47,390 nt of DNA from Candidatus Bathyarchaeota archaeon. Lineage in GTDB: Archaea; Thermoproteota; Bathyarchaeia; TCS64; B23. Both the position numbers and the translations under genes were made by a program. Positions 1 through 7,756 of the stretch are shown here, piece by piece. How positions within the stretch are numbered: position 1 is the first letter of the stretch; every line of letters begins with the position of its first letter. Under the pieces are notes generated by a model that saw only the letters and a list, made by a program, of their open reading frames with translations, was not told where the DNA came from and made no database searches. The DNA lies in the NCBI GenBank assembly GCA_937898665.1, contig CALEIY010000128.1:1-47390 (forward strand). Reading direction: 5' to 3'.

Positions 1-141
1 CCCCCCTACTATCCACTGATCATCACTCTCCTCCCCTTCATCTCAGCCTACTTCCTCGCCAGAATCTGGATTGAGGATTCTAGAAGATCTGCTCCTCGGC
101 ATAGACCTCTAGGCCTCTATCCGTTATCCTATACGGCCTAG
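1..141 (+). CDS. possible 3' end of a membrane protein gene (partial)
   Basis: Frame 1 is open from the window edge to a TAG at 139-141. The first 25 codons encode a hydrophobic stretch (YYPLIITLLPFISAYFLARIW) that would fit a last transmembrane helix; the tail is Arg/Pro-rich. It would overlap the convergent KaiC-like gene by about 62 bases, similar to other convergent overlaps in this window. There is no start codon and no recognisable family, so it may be chance. Confidence 0.25.
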   Translation, partial: PPYYPLIITLLPFISAYFLARIWIEDSRRSAPRHRPLGLYPLSYTA

Positions 142-817
142 GCTGATCATCGTGGTCGACCCCCCTCATCTTCTCAACCTCAATCGTCCTCACCAATCCC
201 CTGTCAGCCCTAATCCTCTGCAGGATAATGACCCCATGGGCTAGATACTCCTCCAACTGAACCCCGCGTTCGAGACCCCTCGCCCTCAGCTCCAGGGTTG
301 CAATATTCGTCGTCCCGAGGCTGTCGAGGAGGGAGAAGAGTTCGAGGATCACCTCCCTCCTCCTCACCACATCTGGATAGATGAGGGTCAACGAGGTGAG
401 GGGGTCGATGACAATCCGCTTCGCAGAGACCTCGTCGACGGCATCCCTGATCCTAGACTTCAACCTGCCGATGTCGAATCTCATCCTCCGTGGATGGGCA
501 TCTATGAATAGGAGTCGCCTCTCCCTCTCGGCATCCTCAAGCCTCCATCCGAAGGCCTCCATCTCACGGTATAGATGCCCCCTCGACTCGTCGAGGCTTA
601 CGTAGACGCCATTCTCACCGTGATCATAGATGCCCCTATAGAGGAACTGAACGGAGAGGATGGTCTTACCCGATCCAGGGCCGCCGAGGAGGAGGATGGT
701 TCTACCCCTCGGGAAGCCACCTCTCAGCATCCTATCGAGGCCGTCCACGCCGGTGGGAACCCTCTCGATGATGGTCATCAAGGAGATTTGGAGAGTCGAA
801 TAGAAAGCGCTTTCCAT
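80..817 (-). CDS. KaiC/RadA-superfamily ATPase
   Basis: Single-domain RecA-like ATPase of the KaiC family. The hallmark RVPTGVDGLD lead-in is followed by a Walker A motif (GGPGSGKT, about residues 45-52) and a Walker B strand ending in the Asp of RIVIDPLTSLT (about residue 138). At about 245 aa it has one ATPase domain, against two in cyanobacterial KaiC. Such archaeal proteins often take part in signalling or regulation; the partner is unknown. ATG 817 is chosen because upstream AT-rich DNA lies at a distance suitable for a leaderless start; ATG 778, directly before TIIERVPTG, is the main alternative. It is divergent from a DUF835 gene, a family often found with KaiC-like ATPases, so the two may function together (inference). 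Confidence 0.88.
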   Translation of the reverse strand: MESAFYSTLQISLMTIIERVPTGVDGLDRMLRGGFPRGRTILLLGGPGSGKTILSVQFLYRGIYDHGENGVYVSLDESRGHLYREMEAFGWRLEDAERERRLLFIDAHPRRMRFDIGRLKSRIRDAVDEVSAKRIVIDPLTSLTLIYPDVVRRREVILELFSLLDSLGTTNIATLELRARGLERGVQLEEYLAHGVIILQRIRADRGLVRTIEVEKMRGVDHDDQPRPYRITDRGLEVYAEEQIF

Positions 818-872
818 AACCAAAATCCTTAATGAAATATCTTAACTAGAGGGATGGGGGAGTTTTAACTGG

Positions 873-1352
873 ATGGTGAGGGCTGGAGTCTCCTACCTCA
901 TCGAGGAGGAGAGGGGTGAGGAGATATACAGGGTGTTCAGGGAAGTCCTAAGAGATGGTTATAGGGGTCTCTGCATAACGAGGATCAACCCCCAGCAACT
1001 TGAGAGGGATTTCGGCTTCAGAGATGTGAGGTATATCTGGCTGAGCGATACCAAAGTCGAGGGATACCTCTCCATAAAGGATCTCATAAGGCTGAGCGTG
1101 GAGGTCGATAGGTTTCTAAGGGAGGTGGATAGGGGCGTGATACTCCTAGACGGCTTCGAATATCTCTGCGCTCAATACTCCTTCGAGACCACCCTACGCT
1201 TCCTACACCTCCTGAGGGAGAGGATATCGACGGGGAGGCATATACTACTGCTCTCCCTCAGCCCCGAGGCCCTCGATAGGAGGCAGCTTATGAGGGTTAG
1301 GAGGGAGCTCCAACCCCTGGAGACATGTTTAAGTGGATTTGAGGGCTTCTAA
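873..1352 (+). CDS. DUF835 domain protein
   Basis: The 159-aa product matches the pattern of the archaeal DUF835 family: an opening YLIEEE strand, a GLCITRINP block, the WLSDTKVEG segment, then a strand-Asp element (VILLDGFEYLC) and a terminal LLLSLSPEAL block, resembling the layout of a P-loop-like fold without an evident Walker A. The biochemical function of the family is not established. It starts at ATG 873, divergently from the KaiC-like gene, and its last 20 bases overlap the GTG start of nrdJ, so it may be the first gene of that transcription unit. No membrane segment or metal site is seen. Confidence 0.8.
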   Translation: MVRAGVSYLIEEERGEEIYRVFREVLRDGYRGLCITRINPQQLERDFGFRDVRYIWLSDTKVEGYLSIKDLIRLSVEVDRFLREVDRGVILLDGFEYLCAQYSFETTLRFLHLLRERISTGRHILLLSLSPEALDRRQLMRVRRELQPLETCLSGFEGF

Positions 1353-3705
1353 CACTCGGGTCGATGAAGTGGTTAAGATAGAGAGGATCATCAAGAGGGA
1401 TGGCCGAATCGTTGAGTTTGATCCGGAGAAGATCATCACAGCCATCTGGAAGGCGTTGAAGGCCACGGGGAGAGATGATCGAGAGCTGGCTGAGAGGCTG
1501 GGCTTACAGGTTGTTGATAAGCTGGAGGAGAGATATGCGGGGGAGATGCCCCACGTCGAGGAGATTCAGGACGTCGTCGAGGAGACCCTAGTCGAGAACG
1601 GCCTATACGAGGTGGCGAAGGCCTACATACTATACAGGAGAAGGCGAAGCGAGATCAGGGAGATCAAGAGGCTGCTAGGCGTCACCGACGACCTTAAGCT
1701 GACGCCCAACGCCGTCGAGGTTCTGAGAGCCAGATACCTGCTGAGAGACGAGGAGGGCAGGATCACGGAGACGCCTGGACAGATGCTGATGAGGGTAGCC
1801 AGATACATAGGCCTCGTCGACGCCCTCTACTGGCCCGAGGTCTATGACAGGGAGGGGGGGCAACCTGAACGTAAGACGGAGATGGAGTATGGGGATTATC
1901 ACCCTGGAAGGTCAAACCTCAACCAATACGAGTTCGAGATGCTGAGGAGGCTCTACAACCGCCTGGGAGCGGAGGGGAGGATGAGGGTCAGCTTCCCAGA
2001 GCTCCTAAGCCTCATCGAGGAGCGATGGGACCAGCTCTACGAGGAGACGATAGAGGTCTTCTATCAGACCATGATGAATAGATACTTCCTACCGAACTCG
2101 CCGACCCTGATGAATGCGGGCGCCCCCCTGGGTCAGCTCTCAGCCTGCTTCGTCCTCCCCATAGAGGACTCCATCGAGAGCATCTTCGACGCCCTGAAGG
2201 CGACGGCCATGATCCATAAGAGCGGCGGCGGAACCGGCTTTAACTTCTCAAAGCTGAGGCCGAGGGGCGACATAGTGAAGACGACAAGCGGAGTGGCCTC
2301 GGGGCCTGTGAGCTTCATGCGCATCTTCGACACGGCGACGGAGGTTATAAAGCAGGGGGGTAAGCGTCGAGGAGCTAACATGGGCATATTGAGGGTTGAC
2401 CACCCAGATGTAGAGGAGTTCATCAAGGCGAAGAGGGGTGGAGGCTTCAGGAACTTCAACATCTCCGTCGCCGTCACCGACAAATTCATGGAGGCCCTGG
2501 AGAGGGATGGGGAGTATCCCCTCATCAACCCTAGAAATGGGGAGACGGTTAAGAGGGTTAAGGCGAGGCATATCTTCAACCTCATCGTCGCCAACGCCTG
2601 GGAGACCGGAGACCCAGGTCTCATATTCCTGGACACCATCAACCGGCATAACCCCACACCCCACCTGGGCAGGATAGAGGCGACAAACCCCTGTGGGGAA
2701 GTTCCGCTTCTCCCCTATGAATCCTGTAACCTAGGCTCCATCAACCTATCCCTGATGCTGCGGAAGACCGATGACGGCTACGAGGTGGATTGGAGGAGGC
2801 TGAGGGAGGTCGTCTCCATAGCCACCCACTTCCTAGACAACGTCATAGACGCCAACCTCTATCCGCTGCCCGAGATCGAGGAGGCGACCCTGAGAACCAG
2901 GAAGATTGGCTTAGGGGTCATGGGCTGGGCTGAGATGCTCTTCAAGCTCCGCATCCCCTACGACTCCGAGGAGGCCTTGGAGCTGGCACGGAGGATAATG
3001 GAGTATGTCAACTATCACAGCAAGCTCAAATCCATAGAGTTGGCCAGGGAGCGAGGCCCCTTCCCAGCCTTTAAGGGTTCGATCTACGACGATGAGAGGC
3101 CGAGACTCCCCTTCGAGGCTGAGGGCGAAGAGCGGATCTACAGCCTCGACTGGGATAGGGTTAGGAGACTCATCGGGGAGTGGGGTATAAGGAATGCGAC
3201 GACCACATCCATCGCCCCCACTGGGACTATAAGCATCATAGCTGGAACCTCCAGCGGCATAGAACCAGCCTTCGCCCTCGCCTACATGAGGGTAGTCCTC
3301 AGCGGCGTGAGGATGCTGGAGATAAGCCCAGCCCTCGAGGAAGCCCTGGAGGCTGAGGGCCTCAAACGGGATGAGGTTTTGAGGGAGGTTTTGAAGACTG
3401 GAACCCTGAGGGGCGCTGAGGTTCCCGAGGAATTCCGGAGGATCTTCGTCACCTCCCTAGAAATCGACGCCGATTGGCATGTCAGGATGCAGGCCACCTT
3501 CCAGGAGTTCACCGACAACGCCGTCTCGAAGACCGTAAACCTGAGGGAGGACGCCTCCATCGATGATGTGGAGCGGGTCTTCCTCCTAGCCTATAAGCTG
3601 GGGTGTAAGGGGATCACCGTCTACAGGTATGGGAGTAAGGGGGAGCAGGTTCTATACCTCGGAGCTCCAACGCCTACGCATCCCTGCCCCGTCTGCGAGG
3701 TGTAG
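1333..3705 (+). CDS. nrdJ: class II (adenosylcobalamin-dependent) ribonucleoside-diphosphate reductase
   Basis: Reduces ribonucleotides to deoxyribonucleotides using a coenzyme-B12 radical. An N-terminal ATP-cone (about residues 15-105, IIKRDGRIVEFDPEKI) gives allosteric control, followed by the ten-stranded barrel. The redox thiols are Cys272 (SACFVLP) and Cys465 (ESCNLGSIN); the radical/catalytic trio is Asn452-Cys454-Glu456 in NPCGE. The substrate loop SGGGTGFNFSKLRP and the SIAPTGTIS motif are intact. The protein stops at CPVCEV: it keeps one CxxC for thioredoxin-type re-reduction but lacks the longer zinc-ribbon tail common in class II enzymes. GTG 1333 is used, preceded by GGAGA; GTG 1369 is an alternative. 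The cobalamin adenosyltransferase follows after 7 nt, which fits the cofactor need. Confidence 0.96.
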   Translation: MDLRASNTRVDEVVKIERIIKRDGRIVEFDPEKIITAIWKALKATGRDDRELAERLGLQVVDKLEERYAGEMPHVEEIQDVVEETLVENGLYEVAKAYILYRRRRSEIREIKRLLGVTDDLKLTPNAVEVLRARYLLRDEEGRITETPGQMLMRVARYIGLVDALYWPEVYDREGGQPERKTEMEYGDYHPGRSNLNQYEFEMLRRLYNRLGAEGRMRVSFPELLSLIEERWDQLYEETIEVFYQTMMNRYFLPNSPTLMNAGAPLGQLSACFVLPIEDSIESIFDALKATAMIHKSGGGTGFNFSKLRPRGDIVKTTSGVASGPVSFMRIFDTATEVIKQGGKRRGANMGILRVDHPDVEEFIKAKRGGGFRNFNISVAVTDKFMEALERDGEYPLINPRNGETVKRVKARHIFNLIVANAWETGDPGLIFLDTINRHNPTPHLGRIEATNPCGEVPLLPYESCNLGSINLSLMLRKTDDGYEVDWRRLREVVSIATHFLDNVIDANLYPLPEIEEATLRTRKIGLGVMGWAEMLFKLRIPYDSEEALELARRIMEYVNYHSKLKSIELARERGPFPAFKGSIYDDERPRLPFEAEGEERIYSLDWDRVRRLIGEWGIRNATTTSIAPTGTISIIAGTSSGIEPAFALAYMRVVLSGVRMLEISPALEEALEAEGLKRDEVLREVLKTGTLRGAEVPEEFRRIFVTSLEIDADWHVRMQATFQEFTDNAVSKTVNLREDASIDDVERVFLLAYKLGCKGITVYRYGSKGEQVLYLGAPTPTHPCPVCEV

Positions 3706-3712
3706 AGCTGAG

Positions 3713-4222
3713 ATGGGTAAGATATTCCTCTACTATGGGACGGGGGCGGGGAAGACTACGAACGCCTTGGGCTTAGCGCTTAGATGCGTCGGACACGGCC
3801 TCAGAGCCGTCATCATACAGTTCATGAAGGGGAGGAAGGACATCGGTGAATACCTCATCAGGGAGCGCCTCGCCCCCCACTATGAGATATACCAATTCGG
3901 GAGGGAGGAGTGGGTCAACCTTCGGAATCCAAGCAGTGAGGATAGGAGGCTCGCCCATAAGGCCCTGGAGAAGGCGAGGGAGATCCTTAGGGAGAGGCCC
4001 CACCTATTGGTGCTGGATGAGATATGCCTAGCAGCCTACATAGGCCTCATCGACGTCGACGAGGTTTTGAAGCTACTGGATGAGGTTCCGGAGGAGACGG
4101 ATATCGTCCTCACAGGTCGATTCTGCCCGCCAGAGCTGATCGATAGGGCTGACATCGTCAACATGATCGTTGAGGTGAAGGCTCCGAAGAGGATCTACAC
4201 CCGCCTAGGCATAACCCACTGA
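3713..4222 (+). CDS. cobA: cob(I)alamin adenosyltransferase, CobA/CobO type
   Basis: Transfers the adenosyl group of ATP to cob(I)alamin, giving adenosylcobalamin. A P-loop lies at the very N-terminus (GTGAGKTT, residues 9-16), followed by IIQFMKG and the LVLDEICLA segment with the acidic Walker-B-like residues, and LTGRFCPPELIDRAD near the end: all signatures of the CobA/CobO family (about 170-200 aa; here 169). The ATG at 3713 follows the GAGGTG ribosome-binding sequence that overlaps the end of nrdJ. The tight placement between nrdJ and an ATP-cone protein suggests it serves the B12-dependent reductase directly. Confidence 0.93.
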   Translation: MGKIFLYYGTGAGKTTNALGLALRCVGHGLRAVIIQFMKGRKDIGEYLIRERLAPHYEIYQFGREEWVNLRNPSSEDRRLAHKALEKAREILRERPHLLVLDEICLAAYIGLIDVDEVLKLLDEVPEETDIVLTGRFCPPELIDRADIVNMIVEVKAPKRIYTRLGITH

Positions 4223-4223
4223 G

Positions 4224-5057
4224 GTGTCCAGAGTGATCATGGTTGTGAAGTGGGATGGGCGTAGGGAGCCCTTCCAGAGGGGGAAGATCGTTAAAACCCT
4301 TATGAGGATTGGAGCCTCCAGGTCTGTGGCTGAGGAGATCGCCAGACGCATCGAGGATGAGGCCTACGACGGCATATCAACCAGGGAGATACTCGAAGCA
4401 GCCTTCAAACATCTAAGCCAATATGAGCCGACGGTCTCGCTGAGGAGAGACCTGAAGTCAGCCCTAGGAGCCTTAAGGCCTAAGCCGGATTTCGAGGAGT
4501 ATGTACGCATACTGCTGAGGGGGATGGGCCACGGGGTAGAGGGGAATAGGATTCTCAGGGGTAGATGCGCCACCCATGAGGTTGACGGCATCATACACAT
4601 GGGAGGTGAGACCCTCTACCTGGAGGTGAAGCACCACTCGAATTCGCATACCTATACACCCTTCGAGGTAGCCCTCGCAGCGAAGGCGAAGTGGGACGAC
4701 CTAATAGAGGGCTATAGGATGGGATTGAACCCCTACAGGATCGATGGGGTTCTCATCGCCACAAATACGAAGCTGACGATGCATGCCAGGAGATACGCCG
4801 ACTGCGTCGGCATCAAATACCTCGGCTGGAACACCCCTGAGAGTGGAGGCATAGATCAACTCATCGAGGAGACGGGGCATTACCCGATCACGATGCTGAG
4901 AAGCCTCAGCGAGGGGGAGCTGGAGAGCCTCTCAGCTGGGGGCATACTCACCCTCAAGCAGCTCCTCTCAGCCCAGCTGCCGCCCTCAATCCCATCCTCC
5001 AGGGCCTCAAGGCTGAGGGGGGAGGCGAGAAAGATATTGGAGCTCGCTGAGGGCTAG
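4224..5057 (+). CDS. ATP-cone / PD-(D/E)XK endonuclease-like protein
   Basis: Two visible modules. Residues about 5-85 form an ATP-cone (VVKWDGRREPFQRGKI), the nucleotide-sensing domain best known from ribonucleotide reductases and NrdR. Residues about 90-200 look like a restriction-endonuclease/Holliday-junction-resolvase fold: an Asp (Asp121 in HEVDGI) followed by Glu134-x-Lys136 (LEVKHH), the PD-(D/E)XK core. The last 50 residues (LSEGELESLSAGGILTLKQLL) resemble a helix-hairpin-helix-like tail. Substrate unknown. Start codons GTG 4224, GTG 4233 and ATG 4239 are all possible; GAGGTG at 4221-4226 fits 4233 best. It is last in the nrdJ-cobA unit and ends in a 4-bp stop interlock with the next, opposite gene. 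Confidence 0.82.
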   Translation: MSRVIMVVKWDGRREPFQRGKIVKTLMRIGASRSVAEEIARRIEDEAYDGISTREILEAAFKHLSQYEPTVSLRRDLKSALGALRPKPDFEEYVRILLRGMGHGVEGNRILRGRCATHEVDGIIHMGGETLYLEVKHHSNSHTYTPFEVALAAKAKWDDLIEGYRMGLNPYRIDGVLIATNTKLTMHARRYADCVGIKYLGWNTPESGGIDQLIEETGHYPITMLRSLSEGELESLSAGGILTLKQLLSAQLPPSIPSSRASRLRGEARKILELAEG

Positions 5058-6268
5058 CTATGCCGCTTTAAGACCCTCCTCTGAACCTCTATGGCGTGGT
5101 CGATATCCTCCTCGGTGTTGTAGAAGTGTATAGAGAACCTGACGCCGCCCACCCCACCCTGATACCTCAAAGAGACCACTATGGGCCTCGGCATATTGCT
5201 TCGCATCGCCTCAAAACTCTCCTTGTCGACGCTGTATCTCCCCGTCGTGTAGGATATGAGGCCATGCCTCATATCAGGCTCCTCAGGGGTGTTAACCTTA
5301 CAACCCAGCTCCTTCAGCCGCTCGATGCAGTAGCCTCCGAGACGCTTAACCCTCCGCTCTATGGCCTCAGGCCCCAGCTCGTTGAGATACCTCAAGGCCT
5401 CATCCCAGCCCCATAGGATGTCGCCGGTGCACATGCCCATGTCGAAGCGGTCGGCCGTCCGCACGGGTGGATACTCATAATCCTTGACGTTGTCGTGATC
5501 CGGATACCAGAACCTTATTCCACGTGGAGTCTCGATGTTGAGGTAGTTCGAGTAGAAGGGGTCAAACTCCTCGATGAGCTCCTCCTTTATATAGAAGATT
5601 CCAGCCCCCTCTGGGCCGCACTGCCATTTATAGCTGCCTGAGATGAGGATGTCGACATCCATCTCCCTGACGTCGCAGACCACGGCGCCGAGGGATTGGA
5701 AGGCATCGTCGACGACGAGGGCTCCATGCTCATGCGCCACCTCGCAGACGGCCCTGACATCGTAGGTGAAGCCCGTCGTCCAGGCGGTTTGGTTGATGCA
5801 GACGATCCTGGTGCGGTCATCGATGGCCTTCTCCAAGTCCTCAAGCCTTATGACGCCGTCGACGTTTCTGACTCGCCGCATCTCGACGCCTAGCTTTCTC
5901 AGGTTGAACCATGTATGGCTGGAGGAGGGGTAGGCGAGATCCGTGAAGACGACATTGTCCCCCCTCCTCCAATCTATCAGCATCTTAACTAGGTTGAGCG
6001 CTGTGACGACTCGATAGATGTAGCATATCTCCTCCTCCTTCGCGTTGATCAGCTTAGCAGCCTCCTTCTTCGCATGCATCGCCTTCTCGGAGAGAAATGG
6101 ATGGTTTGCTATGTCGTCTCTCCCAGCCAGCCGCAGCCTCCAGAACTCCATTATGGCTTCGAGCCAACGCCTATTAGGGGTGGAGATATTTGCGCAGTCG
6201 AGGAAGGTGACATGCCTAAGAAGGGGGAAATCCTCCCTTATCTTCTCCACATCCCTATCGACATCCAT
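5054..6268 (-). CDS. class V aminotransferase-fold PLP enzyme
   Basis: Fold-type I PLP enzyme of the class V aminotransferase / SufS / isopenicillin-N-epimerase-like group, 404 aa. The Schiff-base Lys is probably Lys214 in SGSYKWQCGPEG, the ring-nitrogen Asp lies in VVDDAFQS (Asp187 or 188) with Gln191 stacking on the cofactor, and ICINQTAW is the usual central strand (here IVCINQTAW). The catalytic Cys loop that defines cysteine desulfurases is not evident, so desulfurase activity is doubtful; an epimerase, lyase or transaminase acting on an amino acid is more likely. ATG 6268 starts the standard DVEKIREDFP helix. It lies downstream of purF on the same strand after a 27-nt gap. The substrate cannot be read from the sequence. 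Confidence 0.85.
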   Translation of the reverse strand: MDVDRDVEKIREDFPLLRHVTFLDCANISTPNRRWLEAIMEFWRLRLAGRDDIANHPFLSEKAMHAKKEAAKLINAKEEEICYIYRVVTALNLVKMLIDWRRGDNVVFTDLAYPSSSHTWFNLRKLGVEMRRVRNVDGVIRLEDLEKAIDDRTRIVCINQTAWTTGFTYDVRAVCEVAHEHGALVVDDAFQSLGAVVCDVREMDVDILISGSYKWQCGPEGAGIFYIKEELIEEFDPFYSNYLNIETPRGIRFWYPDHDNVKDYEYPPVRTADRFDMGMCTGDILWGWDEALRYLNELGPEAIERRVKRLGGYCIERLKELGCKVNTPEEPDMRHGLISYTTGRYSVDKESFEAMRSNMPRPIVVSLRYQGGVGGVRFSIHFYNTEEDIDHAIEVQRRVLKRHS

Positions 6269-6295
6269 ACATCATAATGGGGAGCTGTAGAGTTC

Positions 6296-7756
6296 TTAAC
6301 ACCATCCCTCGTAGATCCTGCCCCTCTCCTCCTCGCCGCTTTGAAGACGCTCCCACATCTCCCTCGCCATCTCATCAGCCCTAGGCGTCGGATAGCGTCG
6401 AGTCACACAGCCTAGGCATAGCTCATCTCGACGCAGCCCCGTCGCCTTGACATAATCCTCTATGGGCTGATAGTTGACGCTGTCAGCCCCGATCTCCTCA
6501 GCTATCTCCTCAGGCGTCCTCCAAGCCCCGATGAGCTCGCTGTAGGTGGCCATGTCGATGCCGTAGAAGCAGGGGGCTATGATGCGTGGATAGGTGATGA
6601 AGAGATGTATCTCCCTGGCTCCGGCGGCCCTTAGACGGCGGACGACGGATCTGGTGGTGTCGCCTCGCACTATGCTGTCATCTACGACGGCCAGACGCCT
6701 ACCCCTTATCTTCCTGGTTAGGATGTTCACCTTCCTGGCGAGTATAAGCTCCCTCTCCTCAGCCTTTGAGATGAAGGCCCTCTGGGTGACGTATCTATGC
6801 CTCCTCGTCGCCATCTCCCAGGGAAGCCCCGATGCGATGTGGAAGCCATAGGCGGCGTCATTCGCAGTCTCCGGCAGCGAGATGACGACGTCGCATCTGG
6901 AGGCGACATCCTCGAATCTCCTGGCCAGATTCATCCCGAACTGGACTCTGGCCTCATAGACGTAGCGGTCGTTGAAGAGGGAGTCGGGCCTGGCGAAGTA
7001 GGCGAACTCGAAGGCGCAGAAGGCTCTGCGGCCGCTATATCTAACCCTCTCCCTGTGAAGCCTCCCCTCCTCGATCCAGAGTAGCTCTCCTGGAGAGACC
7101 TCGCCGCAATACTCCAATCCATTTATGTCTAGGCCGACGCTCTCAGAGCTGAAGGCCTTTATGCCCTCGCCGCAGCCGTGGCATAGGGGCTTTATACCTA
7201 GGGGATCCCTGAAGGCTAGGAGGGTTCCATCATCTATCAGGCAGACGGTTGAGTAGGCCCCCTCCACCTGATCCATGCAGAGCTTAACGGCCTCCTGTAT
7301 GGATCCCTCCTCCTCCAATGTTCCGAGAAGAAGCCTATTCAGGGCGTGGGCATCCGATAGGCCTTCGGGTAGGCCTAGGGAGCTGCGTAGCTCCCCCATA
7401 TTCACGATGTTTCCATTGAAGGATAATGCGATGGAGCGTCGACTGCCACGCTCCAACACCGGCATCGCATTCCTCCGCAGCGACTCCCTATCGACTGAGC
7501 CTGAGGTCGTATACCTGACATTTCCGATTCCCAGCCTCCCTGGGAGGCTCTCCATAAGGGTCTTAAGCTCCTCCCCTGATAGAGCTGGTATCATACCCAG
7601 CTCCCTGTATAGCCGTATGCCATCGCTGAGGGTGGCGAAGCCATGGCTTTGATGGCCGCGGTGATTCTGAGCTAGCAACCCCCAATACAGGTAGGGGAGG
7701 GCCTCACCATCTTCGACGTATATGCCATAGACGCCGCAGTTTTCATGGAGACTCAT
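6296..7756 (-). CDS. purF: amidophosphoribosyltransferase
   Basis: First committed step of de novo purine synthesis: PRPP plus glutamine to 5-phosphoribosylamine. The N-terminal Ntn glutaminase domain starts at the nucleophile Cys7 (HENCGVYGIY), which is exposed after removal of a short propeptide. The phosphoribosyltransferase half carries the PRPP loop VVDDSIVRGDTT. Cysteines at CFYGIDM and CLGC near the C-terminus match the [4Fe-4S] ligands of Bacillus-type PurF. ATG 7756 is preferred over upstream alternatives because GGAGGAG lies 7 nt before it. It overlaps the end of purC by 14 bases, indicating translational coupling in a purC-purF operon. Confidence 0.96.
   Translation of the reverse strand: MSLHENCGVYGIYVEDGEALPYLYWGLLAQNHRGHQSHGFATLSDGIRLYRELGMIPALSGEELKTLMESLPGRLGIGNVRYTTSGSVDRESLRRNAMPVLERGSRRSIALSFNGNIVNMGELRSSLGLPEGLSDAHALNRLLLGTLEEEGSIQEAVKLCMDQVEGAYSTVCLIDDGTLLAFRDPLGIKPLCHGCGEGIKAFSSESVGLDINGLEYCGEVSPGELLWIEEGRLHRERVRYSGRRAFCAFEFAYFARPDSLFNDRYVYEARVQFGMNLARRFEDVASRCDVVISLPETANDAAYGFHIASGLPWEMATRRHRYVTQRAFISKAEERELILARKVNILTRKIRGRRLAVVDDSIVRGDTTRSVVRRLRAAGAREIHLFITYPRIIAPCFYGIDMATYSELIGAWRTPEEIAEEIGADSVNYQPIEDYVKATGLRRDELCLGCVTRRYPTPRADEMAREMWERLQSGEEERGRIYEGWC

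Noticed and set aside
817-873. A fourth symmetric shared-TATA pair between the KaiC-like and DUF835 genes (starts 56 bp apart).
   Set aside because: The spacing fits, but the sequence at the midpoint is a poor TATA box and the KaiC start is uncertain (ATG 817 or 778).
2133-2664. Long minus-strand frames inside nrdJ.
   Set aside because: They overlap conserved reductase motifs, have no domain or promoter, and arise from the high-GC codon use of the real gene.
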